A DNA stretch of 64,000 bases from the NCBI RefSeq assembly GCF_037042905.1, contig NC_087259.1:23980501-24044500 (forward strand). Reading direction: 5' to 3'. Shown piece by piece: positions 36,901 through 43,680 of this stretch. The notes beneath the pieces were generated by a model, which saw only the letters and a list, made by a program, of their open reading frames with translations, was not told the origin of the DNA and searched no databases. The stretch comes from Lytechinus pictus. Taxonomy: Eukaryota; Echinodermata; Echinoidea; Temnopleuroida; Toxopneustidae. Numbering within the stretch: the first letter of the stretch is position 1; each line of letters starts with the position of its first letter. The translations under genes were made by a program, and so were the position numbers.

Positions 36901-39900
36901 ATGACCAAGGTCAAAGGTCATTTAGGGTCAATGAACTTTGGCCAAATTGGGGGTATCTGTTGAATTACCATCATAACTTTGAAAGTTTATGGATCTGATT
37001 CATGAAACTTGGACATAATAGTAATCAAGTATCACTGAACATCCTGTGCAAGTTTCAGGTCACATGATTAAGGTCAAAGGTCATTTAGGGTCAATGAACT
37101 TTGGCCATAATGGAAGTATCTGTTGAATTACCATCATAACTTTGAAAGTTTATGGATCTGACTCATGAAACTTGGACATAAGAGTAATCAAGTATCACTG
37201 AACATCCTGTGCGATTTTCAGGTCACATGATCAAGGTCAAAGGTCATGTAAGGTCAATGAACTTTGGCTATTTTAGAGGTAATTATTAGATTGCTGTCAT
37301 AACTTTCAAAGTTTATAGATATAGTGTATAAAATGTGGATATAGGGGTAATCAAGTATCACTGACAAGTTTTAGGTCACATGATCAAGGTCAAATGTCAA
37401 TGAACGTAGTATTGTATCATTATATGAATGGTGTTTTTTGTGAATAATTATCTGATAGTAGTTTTCAAAGTCAGCACTGCTGCTATATTGAATCGCGTGA
37501 TGCAGGTGAGACTGCCAGAGGCATTCCACTTGTTATTGAATGTTATTACTAATAGGGACTACTTTATTAATCAGTTATTTTCTTTTGCTGTATTGACACC
37601 TCACAGAACTCACAGACAAGAGTGTGAAGTTGATGCTGAAGAAGAAGCGGATGATATTATACCCTCACCAAACCTTGAAAAATAAACGGGTTATACCAGC
37701 ACCCCTACTCTCCGGCAGTGCTGAACCAGAGGGAAGTAACAGGGAATCCTTTGTAAGTCCATCAAGTTTCCTTTCCCTTTCATGATTTTCATATCACGTC
37801 ATTTAGTCATTACATTTCTCATTTCATTTATTTCTAAATTCATTTCAATTTCATTTCAATATCATTTTATTGTCATTTCAATATTCATATTTCATTCCAA
37901 TTTTATTTCAATATCATTTCAGTTTCATTTCAATATTCATATTTCATTCCAATTTTATTTCAATGTCATTTTCATTTCAATATTCATATTTCATTCCAAT
38001 TTTATTTCAGTATCATTTCAATTTCATTTCAGTTTCATTTCAATATCATTTTAAAAATTTCATTTCATTTTTGCACCACCTATACCACATCATATCCTAT
38101 AAAAAATAGAACAACTATTAACCCTATCTAGGCCGGGGTATTTTGGGAGTTCATATGGCCGGGAGGGGGAACTCCCAGGCCCCCCTTGAGATCTCGGCCG
38201 TCGACCATGCCGAAAATTGGCACGCGGGTTGTCTGGGATATAATCTACAAAACTGTATAGTGATTTATTTCATGCGAATAGCTATAAAGTGATTATGCTA
38301 ATTTATGCGTAATTAGTATGCGAAATCATATTTTTTCCTCAAACTCCCTAAATAAAGTTCCAAATGTTCTAATTTTTGGTATAGAAACTCTTTGTGGTGT
38401 TCTCAGCAAGTGTGCATGAAAAAAATTGAGATATCATATCATTTTCTTATGTATTACATTGTTTTTTTGCAATTAAGTATTTCTTTGTTTTTTTACCTTT
38501 TGTTTTTCATAGTTTTTTTCAATGAAATTTGTTGGGACTCTTCTGAGATCATAAAAAACATAAAATAAATACATTTAGACCAGCAAAACTAAAGATAATC
38601 ATACATTAATAATTTTGGGTTGAAAACAAAATTTGCATCGACTTTGTACACAAAATCACGTTTTTGAGCAATTTTTGGTCTGACATGCACTTACATAATG
38701 TTGCGTAATTTCGGAATCATGCACCTGGGTGACGCAAAATTGGTCTCAATAGTTGCACAACTAGACTTGAAAGTAAAAAGTAAATAATATTGCGCGAATC
38801 GTTGAGGGGGAGCCTCCGAGGCCCCCCGCCCCTCCGTGCCTAGATAGGGTTAAAAGAAAGCAGAGAGGGTATGTCACATTTTACTATTATTATTATTATT
38901 GGAGTAAGAGATAATCTGTTGTCTCACGATGTGGCAAACTGAAATTGCGACGTTTCGACTGCACCTGCTAGTCTTCGTCAGGCAATGAAGTGGACACTCG
39001 CTGCGCGCGCCTTTTATACTGTAGGCTGCGGGCCGTAGGTGCCGGAACCGCTGTGTTCTGATTGGTCGGCGCAACCGACCAATCAGAAGCCGCGGACGGT
39101 GCGATCACCGGGGGGCTTGCGGATGTCGGGGAAATGCCTTTATGACAGAGCATCACGCATTGTATCAAAGCCACAATGAACTGCTGCTGAGAAGCAACGC
39201 ATTGCTTCTGCTCTCGTTTCCAATGGTTACCCGCGCTCATTTCTCAACCTTGTAACTAAGGGAAAGAACGCCGCCGATAAAGAAATTGTGCAATACAAGT
39301 CTACCGTTGGCCTACCGTTTGTCGATTCTATTTCCCACCAGCTCCGCCGGCACTTAGAGAAGTATAGCATACACGCTGTTTTCAAGTCCGACACTACTAT
39401 CCGTAAACAGCTAGTGCGCCCCAAAGACCCGCGCTGCCCGGCAGACTCGATAGCGTTGTATACAAGATACCATGCGGGGCTTGTGACAAGGTTTACATCG
39501 GGGAAACGGGCAGACACGTTAGCGAAAGAATGCTAGAACATCGCAGAGATGTCAAGCACCGGCGCATAGATAGTTGCAGAGCATGCTTGGAATGCAGATC
39601 ACCCTCCCAATTGGGACGGGGTAAGCTGCATAGCGCGGGATAAGCACTGGTACAATTATCATTATCATTTTTATTGTCTCACCTGCATAGCAGAGTGAGA
39701 CTATAGGCGCCGCTTTTCCGACGGCGACGGCGGCGGCGACGGCGGCGGCGTCAACACCAAATCTTAACCTGAGGTTAAGTTTTTGAAATGACAGCATAAC
39801 TTAGAAAGTATATGGACCTAGTTCATGAAACTTGGCCATAAGGTTAATCAAGTATTACTGAACATCCTGCCTGAGTTTCATGTCACATGACCAAGGTCAA

Positions 39901-42352
39901 AGGTCATTTAGGGTCAATGAACTTAGACCATGTTGGGGGAATCAACATCAAAATCTTAACCTAAGGTTAAGTTTTTGAAATGTCATCATAACTTAGAAAA
40001 TATATGGACCTAGTTCATGAAACTTATACATAAGGTTAATCAAGTATCACTGAACATCCTGCATGAGTTTCACGTCACATGACCAAGGTCAAAGGTCATT
40101 TAGGGTCAATGAACTTTGGCCGAATTGGGGGTATCTGTTGAATTACCATCATAACTTTGAAAGTTTATGGATCTGATTCATGAAACTTGGACATAATAGT
40201 AATCAAGTATTACTGAACATCCTGTGCAAGTTTCAGGTCACATGATCAAGGTCAAAGGTCATTTAGGGTCAATGAACTTTGGCCAAATTGGGGTATTTGT
40301 TGAATTACAGCCATAAATTTGAAAGTGTGTTGGTCTAGTTCATAAAACTTGGACATAATAGTAATCAAGTATCACTGAACATCCTGTGCGAGTTTCAGGT
40401 CACATGATCAAGGTCAAAGGTCATGTAAGGTCAAAGAACTTTGGCCACGTTGGGGGTATTTGTTGAATTGCCATCATATCTCTATAAGTGTATTGGTCTA
40501 GTTCATAAAACGTGGAAATAAGAGTAACCAAGTATCACTGAACATCTTGTGCGAGTTATAGTAGTTTTCAAAATCAGCACTGCTGCTATATTGAATCGCG
40601 TGATGCAGGTGAGACGGCCAGAGGCATTCCACTTGTTATTATTATTATCACCATTACTATTGCTATTACAATTGATATTACTATTATTACTATTACTATT
40701 ATTTTTTATTATTATCATTATCATCATTATTATTCTTATGTGTTACCTACAAAGGATTCCTACTACATCATGAGGCGTGGTATCCTACCAGCATACCATC
40801 AGATGTTCTACCAGCTGTGTGATCTCGAGGACCCAGAGCTCCAGACGATCATCAACAACCCGCAATGGCACAAGACCAAGCCAAACATGAAGAGCGGCTT
40901 CTTCGAGGCGGAGATGTTCCGCCGTCTCCGGGATTGTCTCACTCAGATGATCAAGGATACAGTGCTTGAAGTCAACGCAAGTAAATCGTTACAAGGTATT
41001 GCTACTTATCATGTCACTGTCTATCATCCTCCTCTATTGTTGTCCTCCTTTCTTCCCAGTTCCTTGGGTCTGTATTTTCTTATCTCTTATCCTTTTTTTC
41101 TTCTTCTTTCAGTTATTTTCTCTTTGTGTCGAACATCTGAGATTAAGCTAAAAACTTACCTCTATAACTCATTTTATCAATGATGATTTATTTTGTTATT
41201 TGTTTTTTTTGCTCCCCCCTTCACTTGTGTGCCTTGAGCATCTCTTACGAGATAGATATGGCACCTAATAAATTGCATTTATTATTATTATTGTTGTTAT
41301 CATTATTATACCTCATATTTATCCCTCCTCCCTTTCCTTTTCATTCTCCTTCCTTCCACTCTTTATTTCTTCTCATATTTTTTAATTTTTCTCCTCCTTC
41401 TCCGTATGTCACTTCTTGAAAACATTTTCCTTAAAACAAAAAGTCAGTGATTGTCACTGACAACATTATTAAGCTATTGAAATTTTGCATCTGATTGGCC
41501 AAGAACAAATTGATCAGTGAAAAATAGTGACAAGATATTTTGTGAAACAGTCCCCTGGACAGCATTTCATGAAACAAACAGCCATTGGTTTTCACTGACA
41601 ACCATTAAAAGGTAGTGAAATCCTCACTTCTGATTGGCCAAGAACAAATTGATCAGTGAAAATTACTGACAAGATCCTTCATGAAACAGTCACCTGATCA
41701 GTTAGGATCCTCTTATGTCTTCTCATTTTCTTCTGTCTTGTTTTACTTCCTCCTTTTCTTTTTTCTCCTTTCCATTATTTTCTTTTTATTCTCTTCTTAA
41801 ACTCTTCTCCTCCACCCAATGTTATTCTCTTTCTTCCTCTCCTCCCTCTCCTTTTTCATCCACTGGTGATGATTGGTAGGGAAACTGCACTTTATCATGT
41901 GAACGACTTTTGACCAATCTATAACAAGATTCTGAGGATCGGTATGTGCCATATAATGAAATTTTTTTTTCTTTTTATGTTTGTTATTATCCTCTAAATT
42001 TTTTAAAATTATTATTTCAGATGATTCTAGCCAGGGCTCCACACCTTCAACGTCAGCATCCACTCCTGAGATGCCAGAAAGAGGAGAGAAGGATGATGAA
42101 GAGGGGCCTGCAGCGGGGGAAGACGAGGAAGATGATGGAGAAGATGAGGACGGGTTGGATGATGGAGGAATAGGTGATGATGATGCAGAAGAGATGGAGG
42201 ACAAGAACATCCTGTGTGACGAAGCCGATGGAGCAGAGGACGCAACAGGGATAGAGAAAGACGACAAGGAAGTCGCTGAGGAAGTTGACAGTGAGAATGA
42301 AATGGCAATGGAGATGTTAGAATTTTTGGATCCCAGTATGTTACCAAGCTGA
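3854..42352 (+). CDS. GTF3C5: General transcription factor 3C polypeptide 5 (TFIIIC subunit), 7 exons
   Basis: GTF3C5 (TFIIIC63, yeast Tau95 relative) is part of the TFIIIC complex that binds the A and B boxes of tRNA-type genes and recruits TFIIIB for RNA polymerase III in the nucleus. Exons: 3854-3997, 19269-19488, 20621-21012, 35575-35782, 37607-37752, 40755-40980, 42021-42352. All junctions are GT-AG with matching phases and sum to 1668 bases, 555 residues plus stop (human about 519). Landmarks: GVNYPGVVKNPEKML (23-37), DNPYC (64-68), RPLWSRNA (257-264), GPWRGLW (290-296), GYDPR (300-304), YQLLDFRIR (312-320), MFYQLCDL (387-394), then a Glu/Asp-rich tail (about 462-540). The start at 3854 fits the family; an in-frame ATG at 3653 would add 67 residues not typical of it. 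Introns are very long and TE-rich, and a minus-strand aquaporin gene sits in intron 3. The linker exon 5 is the least conserved. Confidence 0.95.
4135..4275. repeat. Dispersed repeat, inverted relative to 16467-16577
   Basis: The segment from GGACTCGTCCGTGTAATTA to GTGCATAA/TTATGCACTTACCT matches 16467-16577 in reverse complement, including GGGAACTCT and ATGGGGTAGAAT blocks. The adjoining GC-rich stretch 4080-4140 (CCCGGGGCGAACCC) is not shared. A transposon end is possible. Confidence 0.55.
8215..8700 (+). repeat. Duplicated TAGACCAAATGG repeat
   Basis: Blocks such as TAGACCAAATGGGTTTAGCC, followed by CATTTGGCATTAGACTAAATG and GTGGGCAAACTGCATGTAGACC, occur at about 8215-8440 and again at 8530-8690. 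Related text recurs at 44690-44960, 52540-52650, 57440-57720, 59230-59430 and 59750-59910, so it is a dispersed family. Confidence 0.6.
9514..11495. mobile_element. hAT-like non-autonomous element
   Basis: Terminal inverted repeats CAGGGTGCTACATAA and TTATGTAGCACCCTG bound about 1.98 kb. Several TTGCCCG/CGGGCAA motifs sit just inside both ends, as subterminal repeats often do. Possible 8-bp target duplication is imperfect (ACATAGCC and ATATAGCC, offset by one base). It contains a Penelope-like fragment and no transposase. The hAT assignment rests on end form only. Confidence 0.6.
10620..11150 (-). pseudogene. Penelope-like element fragment, GIY-YIG endonuclease part
   Basis: The minus strand reads from about 11150 as FLAYRRPPNLRDLIVCAE, then a Cys-rich linker (CTSNRCIICE) and the GIY-YIG core VVYLITCRVCRVQYIGET followed by LKKRFYGHRS, ending GLNIQEGND and a stop at 10620. 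This is the C-terminal endonuclease module of a Penelope-like retroelement polyprotein. The reverse transcriptase is missing; the 5' side stops at a junction with another repeat near 11153, so it is a dead fragment even though this part is open. Confidence 0.8.
13620..13920 (+). repeat. Copy of the CGCTCGCTGACTTTTTAC repeat family
   Basis: Shares GCTCGCTGACTTTTTACTTT, GAGACCAAATTTGCGAT, GAAATTACGCAACA and GCTCAAAAAC with 19960-20170 and, inverted, with 38600-38800. Confidence 0.6.
14321..14617. mobile_element. MITE with perfect 22-bp inverted ends
   Basis: Ends TTTTAGATGGGTCAGCAGCC(AG) at 14321-14342 and the exact inverse at 14596-14617 bound a 297-bp non-coding element. No clear target duplication. 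Confidence 0.75.
16467..16577. repeat. Dispersed repeat (inverse of 4135-4275)
   Basis: Reads AAGGTAAGTGCATAAT through TTTTATTTGGGG and TCTACCCCATTTT to TACACGGACGAGTCC, matching the inverse of the 4.2-kb copy. Confidence 0.55.
16580..16727. mobile_element. MITE with GGGGAGCGTTTCAT ends, copy 1
   Basis: Ends GGGGAGCGTTTCAT and ATGAAACGCTCCCC, with internal GACAAGTTGTCAGATCTGAC and a GATTGGCTGAGAGG stretch. It matches 17805-17962 in the opposite orientation. Confidence 0.7.
16761..16974. mobile_element. Foldback MITE with AAATGTCCAATGCTGATG ends
   Basis: AAATGTCCAATGCTGATG at 16761 is repeated inverted at 16957-16974. The inner arms (GCGCCAAATTGACGCCTGTT, CCATGGTTAT, GAGTCCACTGTT) also pair, so most of the 214 bases can form one long hairpin. 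Confidence 0.7.
17805..17962. mobile_element. MITE with GGGGAACGTTTCAT ends, copy 2
   Basis: Inverted relative of 16580-16727 with GACAAGTCCC, CCGACAGTTACCATAGTAAC, CAGCCAATCAGAATCA and AGATCTGACAACTT. A third partial end (GACAAGTCCTTTCATGAAAT) is at 17634-17653. Confidence 0.68.
19269..19488 (+). CDS. GTF3C5: GTF3C5 exon 2
   Basis: Residues 49-121 plus one base. It follows TTGTAG and ends CCAT|GTAAGT. It carries LKFQPDNPYCKP and a basic stretch KVKHRYRR, equivalent to the start of the dimerisation barrel domain. Confidence 0.93.
19489..20620 (+). other. GTF3C5: GTF3C5 intron 2, largely one foldback element
   Basis: Nearly the whole intron (about 19516-20575) is an element whose start (TAACCCTTATACTCCTGGGG) and end (TTTTAGGGTTA) resemble the ends of 38116-38853. 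It includes a 17-base C run at 20522-20538. Confidence 0.6.
20621..21012 (+). CDS. GTF3C5: GTF3C5 exon 3
   Basis: Residues 122-252. It opens YLCDFQYLPYDG, contains LPEIFSKFDKPIEYNY and ends ATEEIRK at AAG|GTGAGA. Acceptor is AAATATAG. Confidence 0.94.
21553..22143. mobile_element. TTAA-flanked foldback element (piggyBac-like MITE)
   Basis: TTAA followed by AGGAGAATGAAAC at 21553 is mirrored by GTTTCATTCTCCT followed by TTAA at 22143. The arms continue to pair internally (AACTTTGAG, GAGCATTTGAAT, CGACCAAGATCTGTGAT, TCACACACGTACAACT). A TTAA target site is the hallmark of piggyBac transposition, but no transposase is present. Confidence 0.68.
22402..22571. mobile_element. Foldback MITE with GGGGTGTTACACAAAG ends
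   Basis: GGGGTGTTACACAAAGATTT then AAGTATGACTTA and GCACTTAAATGCC pair with the inverse near 22512-22571 (CTTTGTGAAACACCCCT). 170 bases, no coding potential. Confidence 0.65.
23103..26859 (+). mobile_element. Minisatellite-cored element with hairpin ends (Helentron/HINE-like), largest copy
   Basis: Begins TGTCTCGCCTGCGTAGCGGA with GCGAGAC, a hairpin (GTCTCGC...GCGAGAC), followed by a GTCGTCGTCGTC stretch. The core is the 154-bp tandem array, and the end is CATGCAGGCGAGACAACGCTTGTT. The matching ends CCTGC...GCAGG and the T-rich junctions fit non-autonomous Helitron-related elements that carry satellite cores; this class assignment is inference. Confidence 0.65.
23160..26790 (+). repeat. 154-bp satellite array with 924-bp higher-order repeat
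   Basis: About 23 units of 154 bp (the first interval is 159) follow each other with high identity. Each has TAACTTTCTATA(G/T)CTTCGAGGT, GGTCCATCTC, AGGTCAAAGGTCA and AACTTTCCATGACTGGCACT. Using variant positions, units from 23505 fall into types A-B-C-D, then A-B-C-D-D-D (24121-25044), A-B-C-D-D-D (25045-25968), then A-B-C-E. Two full six-unit blocks of 924 bp are therefore nearly identical, showing block-wise amplification. Overlapping minus-strand frames of 83 codons are a by-product. Confidence 0.92.
28493..30448. mobile_element. hAT-like element with perfect 8-bp target duplication
   Basis: CAGTGTTGTAGTCAAGGC at 28493 faces GCACTATACAACACTG ending at 30448, and TTGTGACA flanks both sides (28485-28492 and 30449-30456). 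The 8-bp duplication and CAGTGTTG-type ends indicate hAT transposition. Multiple (C/A)CAAGGCCAAGGC motifs cluster just inside each end (28505-28610 and 30340-30432). No intact transposase is seen, so it is non-autonomous. Confidence 0.85.
31140..31462. mobile_element. MITE of the GGCCCGTATTCTGAAGT family, copy 1
   Basis: Ends GGCCCGCATTCTGAAGT and ACTTCAGAATACGGGCC, with inner TTAACTTAATAGACCATGGT. It starts 18 bases beyond the aquaporin stop codon (on its strand), so it probably lies in that 3' UTR. Relatives at 58907 and 59445. Confidence 0.75.
31480..31670 (-). CDS. Aquaporin-11-like exon 2
   Basis: Follows a TTAAAG acceptor, completes Gly204 and reads LEWTGMMFNPALAAGITFNC through HLLVYWAAPLATVPLAR to ATTTKAD and stop at 31480. 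Confidence 0.9.
31480..33090 (-). CDS. Aquaporin-11-like superaquaporin, 2 exons
   Basis: Two exons on the minus strand (33090-32481, then 31670-31480) join in phase 1 to encode 266 residues, close to human AQP11 (271). The protein has hydrophobic segments spread as in aquaporins and a second pore motif NPA at 213-215, with Cys224 nine residues further on, the hallmark of unorthodox (super)aquaporins. These act mainly in intracellular membranes, where AQP11 relatives carry water, glycerol or hydrogen peroxide. The first motif, NPC in AQP11, reads NTC (93-95) here. The gene is complete and uninterrupted, with standard splice sites, nested antisense in GTF3C5 intron 3. AQP11 versus AQP12 identity is not decided; AQP11-like fits the Cys in the first motif best. 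Confidence 0.9.
31671..32480 (-). other. Aquaporin intron with ATC/GAT microsatellite
   Basis: 810-base intron with an irregular ATC/ATT repeat at about 31840-32070. Nothing else recognised. Confidence 0.75.
32481..33090 (-). CDS. Aquaporin-11-like exon 1
   Basis: Starts MAQEYPAALATFILVFFTTV and ends AAIQVMIIVA plus one base before a CAG|GTATTA donor. It holds the NTC motif and a basic loop NRHRKK (139-144). Confidence 0.9.
33786..34065 (+). repeat. Tandem duplication of about 140 bp
   Basis: TATTATGTTTCATGCAAAGG, CTGGATATTCATGTACAGTA and AAGGTTTGGCTGCAATATCC each occur twice in order, the second copy with small indels. It lies about 0.7 kb upstream of the aquaporin start. Confidence 0.85.
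34767..35022 (+). repeat. Two-copy 124-bp tandem duplication
   Basis: AATTTCAATGTATTATTTGA, GCACTGTAGGCCTATATCCT and CATACTTCTTTTGAGTTG occur twice at a spacing of 124 bases and are nearly identical, so the duplication is recent. Confidence 0.9.
35575..35782 (+). CDS. GTF3C5: GTF3C5 exon 4
   Basis: Residues 253-321 plus one base. It follows TCATTTCAG and carries the best conserved block (RPLWSRNA, GPWRGLW, GYDPR, DFRIR). A second possible donor lies 6 bases later (TAGCG|GTAAAT), which would add two residues. Confidence 0.94.
35783..37606 (+). other. GTF3C5: GTF3C5 intron 4
   Basis: First 900 bases unremarkable apart from a small palindrome with AGGGTGTTTTAACACCC motifs (36350-36445). The rest is a minisatellite-cored element. 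Confidence 0.7.
36707..37534 (+). mobile_element. Minisatellite-cored element, copy 2 (163-bp units)
   Basis: Starts TGTCTCACCTGCATAGCAGA with GTGAGAC (hairpin) and a GGCGGCGGCGTC tract; ends GTGATGCAGGTGAGACTGCC then GGCATTCCACTTGTT. The core has 163-bp units with AAGGTCAAAGGTCAT at 36907, 37070 and 37233, and a decayed fourth at about 37387. Confidence 0.75.
37607..37752 (+). CDS. GTF3C5: GTF3C5 exon 5
   Basis: Residues 322-370, reading ELTDKSVKLMLKKKRM and on to EGSNRESF, with CACAG acceptor and TTT|GTAAGT donor. It is a weakly conserved basic linker, so the exon is chosen mainly because its phases and splice sites fit. A second AG a few bases downstream is possible. Confidence 0.75.
38116..38853. 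mobile_element. Element with TAACCCTATCTAGGC inverted ends
   Basis: Starts TTAACCCTATCTAGGCCGGG and ends GTGCCTAGATAGGGTTAA. The interior, inverted, shares the ACGCAACA, GCTCAAAAAC and GAGACCAATTTTGCG blocks of the 13.7-kb and 20-kb copies. Confidence 0.75.
39180..39652 (+). pseudogene. Penelope-like element fragment with frameshifts
   Basis: Frame one reads AEKQRIASALVSNGYPRSF, VGLPFVDSISHQLRRHLEKY and FKSDTTIRKQLVRPKDP. After a shift near 39455 it continues YKIPCGACDKVYIGETGRHV with SERMLEHRRDVKHRR (GIY-YIG nuclease core). After another shift near 39580, EHAWNADHPPNWDGVSCIA ends near 39652. These are the C-terminal segments of a Penelope-like polyprotein. The end is cut by the element starting at 39675. 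It is inactive. Confidence 0.85.
39675..40637 (+). mobile_element. Minisatellite-cored element, copy 3
   Basis: Same ends as 36707-37534 (TGTCTCACCTGCATAGCAGA and GCATTCCACTTGTT). Four perfect AGGTCAAAGGTCA motifs lie at about 39893, 40085, 40248 and 40411. It inserted directly after, or into, the Penelope-like fragment. Confidence 0.78.
40755..40980 (+). CDS. GTF3C5: GTF3C5 exon 6
   Basis: Residues 371-445 plus one base. It opens DSYYIMRRGILPAYHQMFYQ, like the family DSVYIFREGALPPYRQMFYQ. It follows CTACAAAG and ends GCAA|GTAAAT. Confidence 0.92.
40981..42020 (+). other. GTF3C5: GTF3C5 intron 6
   Basis: Pyrimidine-rich. Two adjacent related repeats (41440-41555 and 41560-41695) share GATTGGCCAAGAACAAATTG, ATCAGTGAAAA and GTGACAAGAT/GAAACAGTC, resembling the GCGTTTCATGAAA MITE family. 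Nothing else was seen. Confidence 0.65.
42021..42352 (+). CDS. GTF3C5: GTF3C5 exon 7 (acidic tail and stop)
   Basis: Residues 446-555. It starts after TTATTTCAG and encodes a Ser/Thr-rich then strongly acidic tail, ending ENEMAMEMLEFLDPSMLPS and TGA. The human protein also ends in an acidic tail with a short ENEMETEILDYV-like end. The last about 60 coding bases reappear in degraded form downstream. Confidence 0.93.
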
Positions 42353-43260
42353 TAAAGACTGACGATAGGCGAAGGGTCAGGAGGAAGGATGTTTACATTG
42401 TTAACGTCTGAAAAGCCACCAATGTGAAGGTTGTGATGAGGAGATGGGTGGTGAGAATAAATGGCCATGGAAATGTTTGAATACTAGTATACGGATAGCA
42501 GTGTGCTACCAAGTTGGTAAAGACTGGTGATAGGCAAAAGGTTAGGAGGAATGATGTATACGTTAACATCTAAAAAAACACCAATGTGAAGGTCATGAGA
42601 AAGGTGATGAGTAAAAATAGCCATGGAAATTTATTTTGGAATTCATGGATAATATAATACCCAACAGATTATGAGGACCAAAAGACGTTAAAAGATGGGA
42701 GTCACTGCTACCCTGTTTGGCATACAACAATTCAAGGGGTAGAGCTTCGTAGATCTGGCACTGCAGAGTGGCTGCCGGGCCCACAATCAACTGGGCAAAA
42801 AGAATTTTCAGAGTATTTTTATTTCAGATTTCATTTCGAACATTAAAATATGGATTTAAAAATAAAATCCCCATCAACCTAAAAAAACATGAGTATGGAT
42901 GTTAGGAGGAAGAGAGGTATGGTGAAAACGAAATGGCCAAGGATGATGGAAATGTTAGAATTCACCAAGTGCAGTAAGCTAGCCAGCTGATAAAGACTGA
43001 TGAAAAGCAAAAAATTCTGAGAGAGGTTTGAGAGTTGAAAACATCAAAAAATCTGAACCTCATGATTTGGGGAGGTAAAAACAAAATGGCCATGGAGATG
43101 TTGGAATTCATCAACATCAACATGCTATTTTGCGTATGGATACTAATGCTAGGTTAGAAATTAGGAAAAGCGATGTATTCATTGAGCTGTGTTGCAAGAA
43201 TGGCGGTGGGATAAAAAGTCCTTGGAAATGTTGTGATTCATCTATAGTGGTATACATGAG
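42291..43260 (+). repeat. Degenerate tandem repeats derived from the GTF3C5 coding end
   Basis: The last coding stretch (GAAATGGCAATGGAGATGTT at 42298) and the following 3' sequence (TGATAAAGACTG, AGGAGGAAGGATG, AACGTCTGAAAA, CACCAATGTGAAGGT) recur as degraded copies beginning near 42455, 42610, 42925, 43078 and 43205. The first three start points are about 156-159 bases apart. Copies carry indels that destroy the reading frame. An AATAAA at 42456 lies within the second copy. Confidence 0.78.
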
Positions 43261-43446
43261 TCTGTGGATGTTGACCTTTCATGAGTTGAATAATCATTTT
43301 TCCAGGAAGAATTACATGTATGTAAAGCATGTATATCTGACATCTTTTAAATGGGATTTTGTCAAAGTCAAACAGATTTTTGTTCCAAGAGATATGACTT
43401 ATGTAGTTTTTAGTGTACTACCTATAGCTCATAAATTTGATGGGCC

Positions 43447-43680
43447 AGGAGGTGCGATTGCTCAGTTGGTAGAGTGGGGGTATCGGATTCCGGTGACCCA
43501 GGTTTGATTCCCACTTGGTGCGCTACTCGCTAGTGCCCTTTGGCAAGTCATTTATCCTAATTGCCAGGTCCCCCGGAGAGGACTTTTTGCCGCAAGTCCT
43601 CTGGTTGCTTGCTTACAAGCATTCCTACTTTCATAGCAATCAGGGAAAAAAATCACCACCAATCAATCAATGAATTAATA
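43447..43680 (+). mobile_element. tRNA-derived SINE
   Basis: A box A-like TGCTCAGTTGGTAGAG (43459-43474) and box B GGTTTGATTCC (43501-43511) give an internal RNA polymerase III promoter. A body with GTGCCCTTTGGCAAGTCATT follows, a motif common in invertebrate SINEs, and the tail is short repeats of ATCA. The acceptor stem cannot pair, so it is not a working tRNA gene. Confidence 0.85.

Larger units (their letters stand above)
37753..40754 (+). other. GTF3C5: GTF3C5 intron 5
   Basis: Composed almost wholly of repeats: a TTTCATTTCAATAT-type simple repeat (37780-38065), a foldback element, a Penelope-like fragment, a minisatellite-cored element, and an ATT/ATC microsatellite (40640-40735). Confidence 0.75.

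Noticed and set aside
41797-42468. Ser-rich 223-codon minus-strand frame
   Set aside because: It is antisense to the acidic tail of GTF3C5 exon 7; Glu/Asp codons read backwards give Ser/Pro-rich text.
43447-43520. Possible tRNA gene
   Set aside because: Boxes A and B are present but the acceptor stem does not pair and a SINE body follows.
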